A stretch of 64,000 nucleotides of DNA from Actinoallomurus sp050942425 (GTDB lineage: Bacteria > Actinomycetota > Actinomycetes > Streptosporangiales > Streptosporangiaceae): the NCBI RefSeq assembly GCF_050942425.1, contig NZ_CP192063.1, positions 11,160,001 through 11,224,000 of the forward strand, read 5' to 3'. Positions 17,974 through 26,601 of the stretch are shown piece after piece (the first letter of the stretch is position 1; each line of letters begins with the position of its first letter). A program made the position numbers and the translations under genes. Under the pieces are notes generated by a model that did no database searches, was not told the origin of the DNA, and saw only the letters and a list, made by a program, of their open reading frames with translations.

Positions 17974-19479
17974 TCAGAAGGAGGTCGCCTCCAGGCTGTC
18001 GAGGCTGTGGATCACCGCCGACTCCAGGTTCGGTGAGTCGGCGTCTACGGCCCGCCACACGTATCCGTCCGGCCGGATGATCGCCGCGCCGACGCCGGAC
18101 CAGTCCGGACCGCCGGTTTCGGCGAACGGGCCGGAATGCGTCTCGATGCCCATGGCCGACGCGGCCTCGGCCGCCCTGCCCGATCGGCCGCCGCCGGACA
18201 GGTCCAGGAGCACGGGTCGGCCGCCGTGCAGGGCGCCGAAGATGATCGAATCCGGCTCGGCCGCGGGCGCTCTCGTACCGACCAGTGGGTGCGCCGCCGG
18301 GTCGGAGGGCGGGTAGGTGATGTCGAGTGCGGCCAGCTTCTCGGCGAGGGTGCGCTCGAGGTCCGGGTGGGACGCGATCAGGTCGCGCAGCAGGGAGCGC
18401 AGCGCCTGCCCGTCCGGCGTGATCGCGGTGATCAGCGCCCCCTGGGCCAGCGTGTGCTCGGCCAGCGCCTCGCCCACCGGGTGGCGTTCGTCGTGGTAAC
18501 CGTCGAGCAGGCCCGCCTTCGCGCGGCCCTGCACCTCGGCGGCCAGCTTCCAGCCGAGGTTCATCGCGTCCTGCACGCCGACGTTGAGCCCGACGCCGCC
18601 GGCCGGCCAGTGCATGTGCGCGGCGTCTCCGGCGAGCAGCACGCGGTCCTTGCGGTAGGTCGCCGCGTGGCGTGTGGCGTTGCCGAACCGGGTGAGCCAG
18701 CTCGGATCGCGCATGCCGTAGTCGGTGCCGGTCACCCGGCTCGTGATGGCCCGCAGCGCCTCCAGGGTGAGCTCGTCACCGGCATTCTGGTTCTCCGGGT
18801 CGAAGCCGGTGACCCGGTACCGTCCCCCGCCGATCGGCAGGGCGATCACCGCGCCTGCCGCGTTGTGCATGCTGATCACGGTGCCGGGCGGATCGTCGAG
18901 GACGACCTCGCCAATGAAGCCGTACGCCGTGCTGTCCGTACCGGGGAAGTCGATGCCGGCGGCCTTGCGGACCGTGCTGCCGGCGCCGTCGCAGCCGACC
19001 ACGAACCGGGCGCTGAGGGTCGAGGTGCCGTCCGCGCCGGTCACCTCGACCGTGGCCGACGAGTCGTCCTGCGTCAGGCCCGTGACGGAATGCCCGCGCA
19101 CGATGGTGACGCCGAGGTCCCTCGCGCGGCGTTCCAGCAGCTCTTCGGTGCGCACCTGCGGATACGCGAGCATGAAGGGGTACGGCGTGTCGAGCCCGGT
19201 GAAGTCGAGCCGGCTCTCGAGCATGCCGAAATGCCAGCTGGGTACCGGAGCCCCCTCGGCGACGAACTGCTTCGCGAGGCCCCGCATCGCCAGCACCTCG
19301 ATCGTGCGGGGATGCAGTCCGAGCGCCTTCGAGTGCGGACTGCGCTGCTCGTCGCGCTCGAGGACCAGTGTGGACACGCCCGCAAGCGCGAGCTCGGCGG
19401 CGAGCCAGAGCCCGACCGGCCCGGCGCCCACGACGATGACCTGCGCGGACGCATTCTCCATGATGCCGTTCACATTCAT
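17974..19479 (-). CDS. FAD-dependent aromatic monooxygenase (PHBH/RdmE-like)
   Basis: 501 residues. The N-terminal Rossmann motif VIVVGAGPVGLWLAAELALAG binds FAD ADP; the GD motif RFVVGCDGAGSTVRKAAG and the ribityl-binding motif RVLLAGDAAHMHWPAGGVGLN follow, and the C-terminal thioredoxin-like domain typical of phenol or rifampicin/tetracycline-type hydroxylases ends the protein. The enzyme uses NAD(P)H and O2 to hydroxylate an aromatic or polyketide-like substrate, in catabolism or antibiotic inactivation. It diverges from a TetR gene with a 43-bp gap holding two palindromes. No ribosome site precedes ATG 19479, so the mRNA is probably leaderless. Confidence 0.88.
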   Translation of the reverse strand: MNVNGIMENASAQVIVVGAGPVGLWLAAELALAGVSTLVLERDEQRSPHSKALGLHPRTIEVLAMRGLAKQFVAEGAPVPSWHFGMLESRLDFTGLDTPYPFMLAYPQVRTEELLERRARDLGVTIVRGHSVTGLTQDDSSATVEVTGADGTSTLSARFVVGCDGAGSTVRKAAGIDFPGTDSTAYGFIGEVVLDDPPGTVISMHNAAGAVIALPIGGGRYRVTGFDPENQNAGDELTLEALRAITSRVTGTDYGMRDPSWLTRFGNATRHAATYRKDRVLLAGDAAHMHWPAGGVGLNVGVQDAMNLGWKLAAEVQGRAKAGLLDGYHDERHPVGEALAEHTLAQGALITAITPDGQALRSLLRDLIASHPDLERTLAEKLAALDITYPPSDPAAHPLVGTRAPAAEPDSIIFGALHGGRPVLLDLSGGGRSGRAAEAASAMGIETHSGPFAETGGPDWSGVGAAIIRPDGYVWRAVDADSPNLESAVIHSLDSLEATSF

Positions 19480-19480
19480 A

Positions 19481-19493
19481 GTAATATCATTAC
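19481..19493. promoter_or_regulatory. Inverted repeat GTAAT-ATC-ATTAC in the monooxygenase/TetR gap
   Basis: A perfect 5-bp-arm inverted repeat directly against the monooxygenase start, placed to block its leaderless transcription start. Probably a TetR half-operator or part of a composite site with the next palindrome. Confidence 0.5.
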
Positions 19494-19494
19494 A

Positions 19495-19506
19495 ACGAAT
19501 GTTCGT
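19495..19506. promoter_or_regulatory. Palindrome ACGAATGTTCGT, likely TetR operator
   Basis: ACGAA and TTCGT are exact inverted arms around TG. The site sits midway in the 43-bp divergent gap and just before TAGTAT (19511-19516), a plausible -10 box of the TetR gene. Binding here would control both genes. Confidence 0.55.
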
Positions 19507-19522
19507 CCGTTAGTATCACGTC

Positions 19523-20143
19523 ATGCCGCCTCGCACCTACACGTCCGAGATCCGGAGCCGGCATGCGGCGGACACCCGCCGGGTGATCATCAAGGCGGCC
19601 CGGGAGCTGTTCGCCCGGCAGGGGTACGCGCGCACCAGCGTGGCCGAGGTCGCAGCCGCGGCCGGCGTCGCCGTGAACACCGTCTACACGAGCGTGGGCG
19701 GCAAGTCCGCGCTGATCCTGGCGATGACCGAGGACAGCGCCGCCGATGCGGTCGGCGCCGACAGCCTGGAGCGGATCGCGACACTTAACGACCCGCGAGA
19801 GATCCTCCGGGTCACCGCGGAAGGCACCGGGACGGTGCAGCGACGGCAGCAGAAGACCCTCGCGATCCTGCTCGACAACCGGAACGCCGATCCGGACATC
19901 GCAGCCGCCGCCGACCTCGCCACCCGGTTCGTCCAGGAGCGTTTCGGCGTCATCGCCGAGCGGCTGATCGAGACGGGTGGCGTGCGTCCCGAGCTCGCCA
20001 GGACACAGGTCGAACAGACGCTCTGGTTCTACTTCGGATTCGACGCCTGGAGGTCCGTCCGCGGCATGGGCTGGACCTGGCCGGACGCGACGCAGTGGCT
20101 GGCCACGCAGGCCGCCCACGCCTTGCTGCCACCGGCGGCGTAG
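19523..20143 (+). CDS. TetR-family transcriptional regulator
   Basis: 206 residues. The N-terminal HTH is canonical: IIKAARELFARQGYARTSVAEVAAAAGVAVNTVYTSVGGKSALI (one continuous block near 22-65). The C-terminal all-helical ligand domain contains a Trp/aromatic-rich end (WFYFGFDAWRSVRGMGWTW). ATG 19523 has no ribosome site and lies about 7 bp after the TAGTAT -10 candidate, indicating a leaderless mRNA. It is divergent from the flavin monooxygenase and almost certainly represses it and itself, released by an aromatic substrate or inducer. Confidence 0.9.
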   Translation: MPPRTYTSEIRSRHAADTRRVIIKAARELFARQGYARTSVAEVAAAAGVAVNTVYTSVGGKSALILAMTEDSAADAVGADSLERIATLNDPREILRVTAEGTGTVQRRQQKTLAILLDNRNADPDIAAAADLATRFVQERFGVIAERLIETGGVRPELARTQVEQTLWFYFGFDAWRSVRGMGWTWPDATQWLATQAAHALLPPAA

Positions 20144-20153
20144 CGCTCCCGTT

Positions 20154-20666
20154 TCATTCGCTCGATGACGCGTCCGCCAGCGCATCGACGGCGTGCGTCA
20201 GCTCGCGCAGAGCCGGAAGCGCGCCGGCCAGGGCTCGGTTGTGGCCTTCACCCAGGGACGCCAGCGCCGCCTCGATGATCGAGGTATTGGTGCTCTTCCA
20301 CGCCTCGACGGCCTCGAGCCCCTCGTCCGTCAGCTTCAGCGCGACCGCACGGCCGTCGCGGCCGCCCGCCGAACGGGTGATGAGGCCCTTGGCATGCAAG
20401 CCGTTGACCAGGGTGGTCACCGAGTTCCGGGCCAATCGCAGCCGCCGCGCGAGCTCGCCCGGGCGGATTCCCGGCTCATCCGCCACCGCCGACAGAAGCT
20501 CCAACTGCGCCACCGCCAGCGGATTCGCCGGATCGACGGCACGAGCGGCGCGGCGCATCGCGCGCCGCAGTCGAGCGACCGTGTCGGCGAGCTCGGGCCC
20601 GGCAGGGCCCAGCCTGTCCTCGGCGGGACGGGCGACGGCTCGATCGCACTCGTTCATGACCGTCAT
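20154..20666 (-). CDS. MarR-family transcriptional regulator
   Basis: 170 residues with a winged helix: VAQLELLSAVADEPGIRPGELARRL, then RNSVTTLVNGLHAKGLITRS and the wing GRAVALKLTDEGLEAV. ATG 20666 overlaps the stop of the upstream EmrB-type transporter by 4 bp (ATGA), so the two are one translationally coupled operon. It is the natural candidate to bind the twin GTTCTG palindromes before the transporter, giving autoregulated drug-inducible efflux. Confidence 0.9.
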   Translation of the reverse strand: MTVMNECDRAVARPAEDRLGPAGPELADTVARLRRAMRRAARAVDPANPLAVAQLELLSAVADEPGIRPGELARRLRLARNSVTTLVNGLHAKGLITRSAGGRDGRAVALKLTDEGLEAVEAWKSTNTSIIEAALASLGEGHNRALAGALPALRELTHAVDALADASSSE

Positions 20667-22075
20667 TGTCGCTCGGTTTGATAGACCTTTCGCACGGTTC
20701 CCGGCCGACCGGACCTGGCGTACGCGGCGCTCGCGATGGCCGCCAGGCCCGCGACCGCCATCATCACGACCGCCGTACGCGCGCCGCCGACGTCCTTTCC
20801 CGCCACGTGCAGCGCGAACGTGACCAGCGCGATCCCCAGCGCGGTGCCGATGCCCCGGGTCATGTTGACCATTCCCCCGCCGGTGCCCGAGAGCCGCGCC
20901 GGAACGGCCGACATGATCACGGTGTTGTTCGCCGGAATGAACACTCCCAAGCCGATTCCCAGCAGTCCGAGCAGCACGATCACCGGACCGGTCGCGGCCG
21001 GAGCCGGAACCAGCAGCGCCAGGGCCGCCAGGGCGACCGCCGCACCGGCGATGCCCCGGGCACGGTTCCCCCACCGGCGCGGCAGGATCCGGTCGGTGCC
21101 CAGAGCCGCGATCGCGAACCCGACGGGCAACGCGGTCAGCACCAGGCCGGCGTGCGCCGCCCCGCCGGGCAGGATCTGGGGCATCAGCGCCAGCGGCCCG
21201 AACAGCACCAGATAGCCGCACAGCGCCCCGAACAGCCCCGTCGCCACGCCCGGGGCGCGGAGCAGAGCCGGATCGATGAGCGGGAAGCGCGCACGCCGTT
21301 CCCGGATCCACAACCCGGTCCACGCGGCACAGGACAAACCCAGCAGTCCGAGGATCGCGGAACCGGGCAGGCCCAGTCCCGAAGCACCCGACAGCGCCAC
21401 CAGCAGGGCGGTCGTGGCGGTTGCGAGGAGCACGAGCCCCGGCCAGTCGAGACGCCGGACGGTGCTGCGTTCGCGCGTGCGAGGCAGCAGGTAGTGGCCG
21501 GCCACGATCGCCGCGCACCCGACGGGCACGTTGATCCAGAACACCCATCGCCAGCCCGCGGAGGCGACCAGCAGTCCGCCGGCGGTCGGCCCGAGCGCGA
21601 GGCCCAACGCCTGACCGGCGGCCTGCAGCCCCAAGCCCTGACGCAACCGCTCGCGCGGCACGCTGGCACTGACGAGGGCGACGCTGTTCGCCTGCAACAT
21701 CGCCGCCCCTGCCGCCTGCACCAGCCGGAAGACCACGAGCGATTCCAGGGACGGCGCGAACCCGCACGCGGCCGACGCGACGGTGAACACCACGAAGCCC
21801 TGCAGGTAGACGAGTTTGCGGCCGGCCGCGTCGGCCAGCCGGCCTACGGCCGCCAGCAGGCCGACCAGCACCAGCAGGTACCCGAGCGACACCCACTGCA
21901 CCGACGCCAGCGGAGCGCCGAACTCTCGCTGGATGGCCGGGTATGCCAGCGTGACGATGCTCGCGTCCAACTGCCCCATGAACGCGCCCACGCATACCGA
22001 GCAGACCGCCAGCCAGGGTGCCCACCGATGCTCCCTGACGACCCTCGGACGCGGGCTCTCCCGCAACAAGGTCAC
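20663..22075 (-). CDS. EmrB/QacA-type MFS drug efflux transporter
   Basis: 470 residues with about 14 hydrophobic helices. It carries the DHA2 signatures: LDASIVTLAYPAIQREFG in helix 1, the motif A region GRLADAAGRKLVYLQG, and motif C-like GPTAGGLLVASAGWRWVFWINVP. DHA2 proteins exchange drugs for protons. The GTG start has GGAG 6 bases upstream. Two strong palindromes before it and the coupled MarR gene indicate regulation by the transported compound. The substrate cannot be deduced. Confidence 0.9.
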   Translation of the reverse strand: MTLLRESPRPRVVREHRWAPWLAVCSVCVGAFMGQLDASIVTLAYPAIQREFGAPLASVQWVSLGYLLVLVGLLAAVGRLADAAGRKLVYLQGFVVFTVASAACGFAPSLESLVVFRLVQAAGAAMLQANSVALVSASVPRERLRQGLGLQAAGQALGLALGPTAGGLLVASAGWRWVFWINVPVGCAAIVAGHYLLPRTRERSTVRRLDWPGLVLLATATTALLVALSGASGLGLPGSAILGLLGLSCAAWTGLWIRERRARFPLIDPALLRAPGVATGLFGALCGYLVLFGPLALMPQILPGGAAHAGLVLTALPVGFAIAALGTDRILPRRWGNRARGIAGAAVALAALALLVPAPAATGPVIVLLGLLGIGLGVFIPANNTVIMSAVPARLSGTGGGMVNMTRGIGTALGIALVTFALHVAGKDVGGARTAVVMMAVAGLAAIASAAYARSGRPGTVRKVYQTERQ

Positions 22076-22094
22076 GCCGACTCCACCTTAACTA

Positions 22095-22109
22095 GTTCTG
22101 CCTCAGAAC
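22095..22109. promoter_or_regulatory. MarR operator box 1 (GTTCTG-CCT-CAGAAC)
   Basis: GTTCTGCCTCAGAAC is palindromic (GTTCTG/CAGAAC, 3-bp centre) and is the exact reverse complement of box 2 located 27 bp away. It lies 20 bp upstream of the efflux gene start. Confidence 0.7.
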
Positions 22110-22121
22110 AATCACAGTGTA

Positions 22122-22136
22122 GTTCTGAGGCAGAAC
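22122..22136. promoter_or_regulatory. MarR operator box 2 (GTTCTG-AGG-CAGAAC)
   Basis: Identical to box 1 read on the other strand. The two boxes flank a TACACT -10-like element on the minus strand (22121-22116), so occupancy would close the promoter of the efflux-marR operon. It also faces the cyclase gene transcribed the other way. Confidence 0.7.
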
Positions 22137-22256
22137 AAGATTTCGGGCGGGGCCGCTACTTCGGCGTCTTCACGGCCGGTACGGGGACCTCGGCGTTCGG
22201 GGAACGCTTTCGACTCGACTCCGTCCGTGATGAGCGCGATCCTGGAATGGTTGAGA

Positions 22257-22294
22257 GGGGCGCGGGGGCATCCCCCGCTGGGGGAACGCATGAC
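22257..22294 (+). repeat. Dispersed hairpin/RBS/ATGACC element, copy 1
   Basis: GAGGGGCGCGGGGGCATCCC and what follows form a GCGGGGG-CAT-CCCCCGC stem directly before GGGGGAACGCATGACC. The same arrangement occurs twice, in the other orientation, at 37091-37217. Confidence 0.5.
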
Positions 22295-23258
22295 CACGCA
22301 TATCGACCGTACGGATCCCGCGGGCACGATCGCCGCGGCCGCCAAGGCGTACTCGAACTGGGGGCGCTGGGGCGAGGACGACGTGCTCGGCACCCTCAAC
22401 TTCCTCACCGAGGCCAAGCGCCGCGAGGGTGCCGCCCTCGTCCGGCGGGGCGTGAGCTTCTCGCTCTCGCAACGGTTCGACATGAACGGCCCGCAGAAGG
22501 GCTGGCGGCGCCGGACCAATCCGGTGCACACCATGATCGACACGGGCACCGACGCGGCGCTGGGACACCAGGGCTTCCCGCACGGGATGGGCGGCGCCGA
22601 CGACGTGATCGCGATGCCGCTGCAGTGTTCCACGCAGTGGGACGGGCTCGGGCACATCTTCGATCGGGGCAGGGCCTGGAACGGCCGGGCCGCCGAGAAG
22701 GTGGTGACCTCCGACGGTGACCTGGTCACCGGCATCGAGCACATGGCCGCGCACGTGGCCGGACGCGGCGTGCTGCTGGACGTGGGCCGGGTGATCGGTG
22801 CTCAGGGCGAGCTGCCGGACGGGTTCCCGATCACCGAGGCGCACCTCACCGAGACCGCCGCAGCGCACGGTGTGGAGGTCGGCCGCGGGGACATCGTCCT
22901 CGTACGGACCGGGCAGCTGGCCCGGGTCGGCCGCGACGGCTGGGGGGACTACGCGGGAGGGCCCGCGCCGGGGCTGTCGTTCACCACCGCCGGGTGGCTG
23001 CACCGAACGGAGATCGCCGCGATCGCCACCGACACCTGGGGCTTCGAGGTCCGGCCGAACGAGTTCGACCACGCCTTCCAGCCGCTCCACCAGGTCGTGA
23101 TCCCCAACATCGGGCTGCTGGTCGGCGAGATGTGGGACCTGGAGGCGCTCGCCGACGACTGCGCGGTGGACGGCGTCCACGAGTTCTGGCTCACCGCCGC
23201 CCCCTTGCCCATCACCGGAGCCGTCGGCTCCCCCGTCAACCCCATCGTCGTCAAGTAG
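22290..23258 (+). CDS. Cyclase-family (kynurenine-formamidase-like) metal hydrolase
   Basis: 322 residues from ATG 22290, chosen over ATG 22227 because GCTGGGGGAACGC precedes it and the extra N-terminus is low-quality sequence. It matches the PF04199 cyclase family: SNWGRWGEDDVLGTLNFL near the start, the metal/active-site segment CSTQWDGLGHIFDRG (a variant of HxGTHxDxxxH), DIVLVRTGQ, and LHQVVIPNIGLLVGEMWDLE. Members hydrolyse cyclic amides, imides or formamides. It lies alone, divergent from the efflux operon, with a repeated GGGGG/CCCCC hairpin over its ribosome site. Confidence 0.82.
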   Translation: MTTHIDRTDPAGTIAAAAKAYSNWGRWGEDDVLGTLNFLTEAKRREGAALVRRGVSFSLSQRFDMNGPQKGWRRRTNPVHTMIDTGTDAALGHQGFPHGMGGADDVIAMPLQCSTQWDGLGHIFDRGRAWNGRAAEKVVTSDGDLVTGIEHMAAHVAGRGVLLDVGRVIGAQGELPDGFPITEAHLTETAAAHGVEVGRGDIVLVRTGQLARVGRDGWGDYAGGPAPGLSFTTAGWLHRTEIAAIATDTWGFEVRPNEFDHAFQPLHQVVIPNIGLLVGEMWDLEALADDCAVDGVHEFWLTAAPLPITGAVGSPVNPIVVK

Positions 23259-23301
23259 GCCGACCGTCGACCTGGCCGTCCTCGTCGACCCGTTGTCATC
23301 T

Positions 23302-24984
23302 TCAGGTGCTCGGGGTTCTGTTCAGGTGGCGGACGACCTGCACGGAGGCCGGCTGGTCCATTTCGGCCAGGACCTGGGTGGCCCAGGAGGCTTCCACGAC
23401 CGACAGGATCGAGGCGGCTGTTCCGGGTGGAGTGTGGGTCAGGACGCCCCCGGCTTGTTCGATGGGCATCGCGCGGACCACCGCTGCCGCTGCCGGGACC
23501 TCCGCGGACATCGTCTCGACCACGGTTCCCGCCGGTCGTACGGCCATGTGTGCGAGCACTGCCGCGGCCGGTTGGGGCTTCAGCTGGAGAAGCACGCTCG
23601 ACGCGGCCCTTTGCGGCACATTGTTGAACACCCGGCCGGCTTCGGCTTCGGGCATCGCTCGGACGACAGCGGCGGTGGGGCGGATGCGTGCGGACATCGC
23701 TCCGACCACGGCTCCGGCGGGTTTGTGCGCCATCCGGACCAGGATCTCGGCGGCCCGGCTCGGCGGTAGCGCCAGCAGTACGGCCGCGGCGGTCCTGGTT
23801 TGTGCGTGGTCCAGCACGCCCGCGGCATATTCCGTGGGCATCACGCTCATCATGCGGGCGGCGGCCGTGGTTTCGGACGCCATGTCGTCCAGGACGCCGC
23901 CGGCGGCGCGCGGGCCCATTCTGGCCATGATCATGACGGCTCGGGTTGGTTCCTCAGCGGCCATCACGGCGAAGTGCGACAGGGGGGCGCTCCGGCCGTC
24001 GGGCTCGGCCGGAGCGGGCTCTCCCGGCCCGATCGGCTGCTCGGCTTTCCGGTGGCCCGGGTCCGGTTTTTCCGGCTTCGAACGGCCGGGGTCTGATTTC
24101 GGCGGTTCAGTGCGAGACGATGGTCGGGCACCGGCGTGGACCGATGTGCTCCCAGCGACGATTCGGCCGAGAAGACGCGCGGCCTCGTCGGCACGCATTC
24201 GTGCGCGGGGGTCCTTGATCAGGAGGCGTTCGATCACCGGGCGGAGACGATGTGCACCGGTCAGGGGTTCCGGGGCCTCATCCTCGGACAGTCTCGCGCC
24301 CATGATCGCGATGTCGTTGTCACGGTGGTAGGGCGAGTGTCCCTGCACTGCCGTGTAGAGCGTCGCACCCAATGACCACATGTCGGAGGCGGGACCGACC
24401 TCGCCTTTCGCCTTGAAGCGCTCCGGGGCCATGTACGCGACCGTGCCGATCACGGAACCGTCGCGAGTGAGGCGGCTGTGGCCCTCGATGGTCGCGATTC
24501 CGAAGTCCGCCAGCATCACCTCGTTCGGCGTACGGCCGATGAGGATGTTGGCCGGCTTGACGTCACGGTGCAGCACACCCGCGGCGTGGGCGACGCACAG
24601 GGCGTCCAGTACGCGCAGACCGATCTCGGCGATGTAGCGCTCGGTGAGCACCTCCGGGGATCCCTGGATCAGATCGGCGAGAGAGCGGCCCGCGATGTAC
24701 TCCATCACGATCCACGGATCCCCATCCTCTTTGACGACGTCGTAGATCCGTACGATGCCGCTGTGCTGGAGGCGGGCGGCCGCCACTGCCTCGTACCAGG
24801 CTCTGCGTCTCAGTTTGGCGCGGTCCTCAGAGGCGTCACCGTGCGGAAGAACGATCTCTTTCAGTGCCACGCGGCGGTCGAGGACCTCGTCGTGGGCGAG
24901 CCAGACGCCGCCCATCCCACCCTGGCCGACCTTCGAGGTGAGCCGATAACGCCCGGCGATCATCTTTCCGGGGCGGCCTCTCAT
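23302..24984 (-). CDS. Ser/Thr protein kinase with C-terminal MgtE_N/FliG-like helical repeats
   Basis: 560 residues. The kinase domain (about 10-275) is complete: glycine loop VGQGGMGGVW, ATP-binding Lys (VALKEIV, Lys42), catalytic HRDVKPANI (Asp141), DFG (160-162), and APE as MAPERF. A Pro/Glu/Lys linker (about 285-340) follows. The last about 210 residues are a run of degenerate 24-26-residue helical units such as RAAGGVLDDM, TAAARMMSVMPTEYAAGVLDH and PSRAAEILVRMAHKPAGAVVGAM, resembling the superhelical repeats of MgtE N-domains or FliG. No membrane helix is present, so unlike PASTA kinases it should be cytoplasmic. ATG 24984 overlaps the DUF4407 stop by 4 bp. Confidence 0.9.
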   Translation of the reverse strand: MRGRPGKMIAGRYRLTSKVGQGGMGGVWLAHDEVLDRRVALKEIVLPHGDASEDRAKLRRRAWYEAVAAARLQHSGIVRIYDVVKEDGDPWIVMEYIAGRSLADLIQGSPEVLTERYIAEIGLRVLDALCVAHAAGVLHRDVKPANILIGRTPNEVMLADFGIATIEGHSRLTRDGSVIGTVAYMAPERFKAKGEVGPASDMWSLGATLYTAVQGHSPYHRDNDIAIMGARLSEDEAPEPLTGAHRLRPVIERLLIKDPRARMRADEAARLLGRIVAGSTSVHAGARPSSRTEPPKSDPGRSKPEKPDPGHRKAEQPIGPGEPAPAEPDGRSAPLSHFAVMAAEEPTRAVMIMARMGPRAAGGVLDDMASETTAAARMMSVMPTEYAAGVLDHAQTRTAAAVLLALPPSRAAEILVRMAHKPAGAVVGAMSARIRPTAAVVRAMPEAEAGRVFNNVPQRAASSVLLQLKPQPAAAVLAHMAVRPAGTVVETMSAEVPAAAAVVRAMPIEQAGGVLTHTPPGTAASILSVVEASWATQVLAEMDQPASVQVVRHLNRTPST

Positions 24985-26405
24985 CCGGCGTGCTCCCCGC
25001 CCCAGAGGTCCGGGTCATCGGGGAAGAGTTCACCAGCCTCGGGCACGGCCTCATCCGGCGTGGTGGGACGCGCTGGAACGAACGACGCACCGTCGCCTCG
25101 GACCGGTAGGTCGGCCATGCTCTGCAGCTTGCGGTGCTCCCAGGTGTCCGGCGGTCGCGGTATGACGGGCCGTACTTCCACGTGGTCGAGAGGTTCACTC
25201 ACGGAAGGCGGTGATTCGCTCGGCATCGTGGCGGTGGCCGAATCCGACTCGCCGTCCCAGATCCTGCTGACGTCGTCACCGTCCACGTCGTTGAACAGCT
25301 CTCTCTGGAGGTTTTTATGGGCCACCCTGAGCTGGACGCGTTCCTTCTCCGCCAGGACCTTCTCGTAGTTGTTCGGCGGGCCGAAAGTGTGCAGGAGCTT
25401 GACGATGACGGGTAGACATTCGATCGCCGTGATGAACAGGAACAGCAAGATCTGCGCGGACCGCAGCGTGCCGTTCTTCTTGGCGACCTGATCGAGTGCC
25501 TGGAGCCTGATGAGCAACCCCTTGGACGCTTTGTTGCTCGCCGCGTATGACCGCTGGCGGGCCTGCTGTTGCTGCTGGAGGGTCTGGAGCTGCTTCTGTA
25601 CGCCCGGGAGCGTCCCGCGCGCATAGTCGACCCGCGCCTGCCTGCCTTTGCTGTCGGTGGTGGTGAGTTCGCGTTTACGGGCCTCGATCTGATTGTTGAG
25701 GTCGTTCAGCGCGCTCTGCGCCTGCCGGTAGCTTTTCTCCTTGGCCTTGGCCAGCGGGCCGTCACCGACCGGTTTACATGGGCCATAGAGCTGACACTGC
25801 CAGTCCTTGAACTGCGCGTTGGCCGTCTTCGCCTGAGCGTCGCGCTGCTTGGTGAGCCCGACGACCTTCGGATCGGAGGCCGGGTCGATCGGGTCATCGC
25901 CGCCCGAGGAGATGACGTGCTGCAGCCGCTGGGCCTGCCCCTGAAGCGCGGTGATCTCTTTTCCGATGGAACCGTCGGCTTGGTCCTTGCTGAAGGCGTT
26001 GGCCTGGTTCTCCTGAATCTGGACGATCTGTACGTCGATCTCCGGCATGAAGATCTGGAGGACCAGCGGCGTGGAGATGACCAATCCGAACAACAGCGCG
26101 AGCACGAGTCGCGGAATGGCTGGAAGGAAATTCTTCCAGGCACTATCGCGCCGCTGAATAGAGGTTACGAGCCACCGGTCGAGGCTCATGATCGCCAGAC
26201 TCCACGCCAGACCGAAGCCGATCGCGATGGGCAGCGCGACCATGAGTGCGGTGTGGAGTGCGAAGGTCATCGAGATGCCGGCCATCACCGACGTGATGAG
26301 CACGGCACTGCCGATGCCCTCGTATTTGCCGCGGTCGGTGGGACAGAGGGCCAATATCTCGGAGCGGGCCCCGGAAAGCCAGATCAGAAAACGTCTCACG
26401 TGCAC
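24981..26405 (-). CDS. DUF4407 membrane protein
   Basis: 474 residues. It begins with the DUF4407 hallmark FLIWLSGARSEILALCPTDRGKYEGIGSAVLITSVMAG (the parts FLIWLSGA and CPTDRGKYEGIG are diagnostic). Three N-terminal membrane helices (about 33-130) lead to a long external coiled-coil-rich segment with Gln repeats and two Cys (DWQCQLYGPCKP), then a fourth helix (about 318-340, ILLFLFITAIECLPVIVKLL) and a cytoplasmic acidic tail. Its stop overlaps the kinase start, so kinase and membrane protein are made together. It may be a membrane sensor or substrate for the kinase; DUF4407 has no established activity. Confidence 0.85.
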   Translation of the reverse strand: MHVRRFLIWLSGARSEILALCPTDRGKYEGIGSAVLITSVMAGISMTFALHTALMVALPIAIGFGLAWSLAIMSLDRWLVTSIQRRDSAWKNFLPAIPRLVLALLFGLVISTPLVLQIFMPEIDVQIVQIQENQANAFSKDQADGSIGKEITALQGQAQRLQHVISSGGDDPIDPASDPKVVGLTKQRDAQAKTANAQFKDWQCQLYGPCKPVGDGPLAKAKEKSYRQAQSALNDLNNQIEARKRELTTTDSKGRQARVDYARGTLPGVQKQLQTLQQQQQARQRSYAASNKASKGLLIRLQALDQVAKKNGTLRSAQILLFLFITAIECLPVIVKLLHTFGPPNNYEKVLAEKERVQLRVAHKNLQRELFNDVDGDDVSRIWDGESDSATATMPSESPPSVSEPLDHVEVRPVIPRPPDTWEHRKLQSMADLPVRGDGASFVPARPTTPDEAVPEAGELFPDDPDLWGGEHAG

Positions 26406-26485
26406 TCTCTCTGAGGGGGTGAGGTCACGGACGCGAAGAGGAGGCTACCTCGCCACTTGCAGGACTTCTGTGCAAAAAGACACAC

Positions 26486-26514
26486 TTGTCTACTTGCTAT
26501 CATATCCGTATGAT
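26486..26514 (+). promoter_or_regulatory. Promoter of the vWA/GTPase/GAP1-like operon
   Basis: TTGTCT (26486-26491), a 17-bp spacer and TATGAT (26509-26514) form one of the best sigma-70-like promoters in the window. It lies about 90 bp before the first gene, inside the 196-bp gap from the divergent DUF4407/kinase operon. Confidence 0.65.
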
Positions 26515-26601
26515 CGCTCCAAGATGAACCCCTCGCATCCAATGACGGCGCGACCGAAACGGGATCAATGACCAATGCCAGCCTGAGGGCCGTTGTCCGA
26601 G

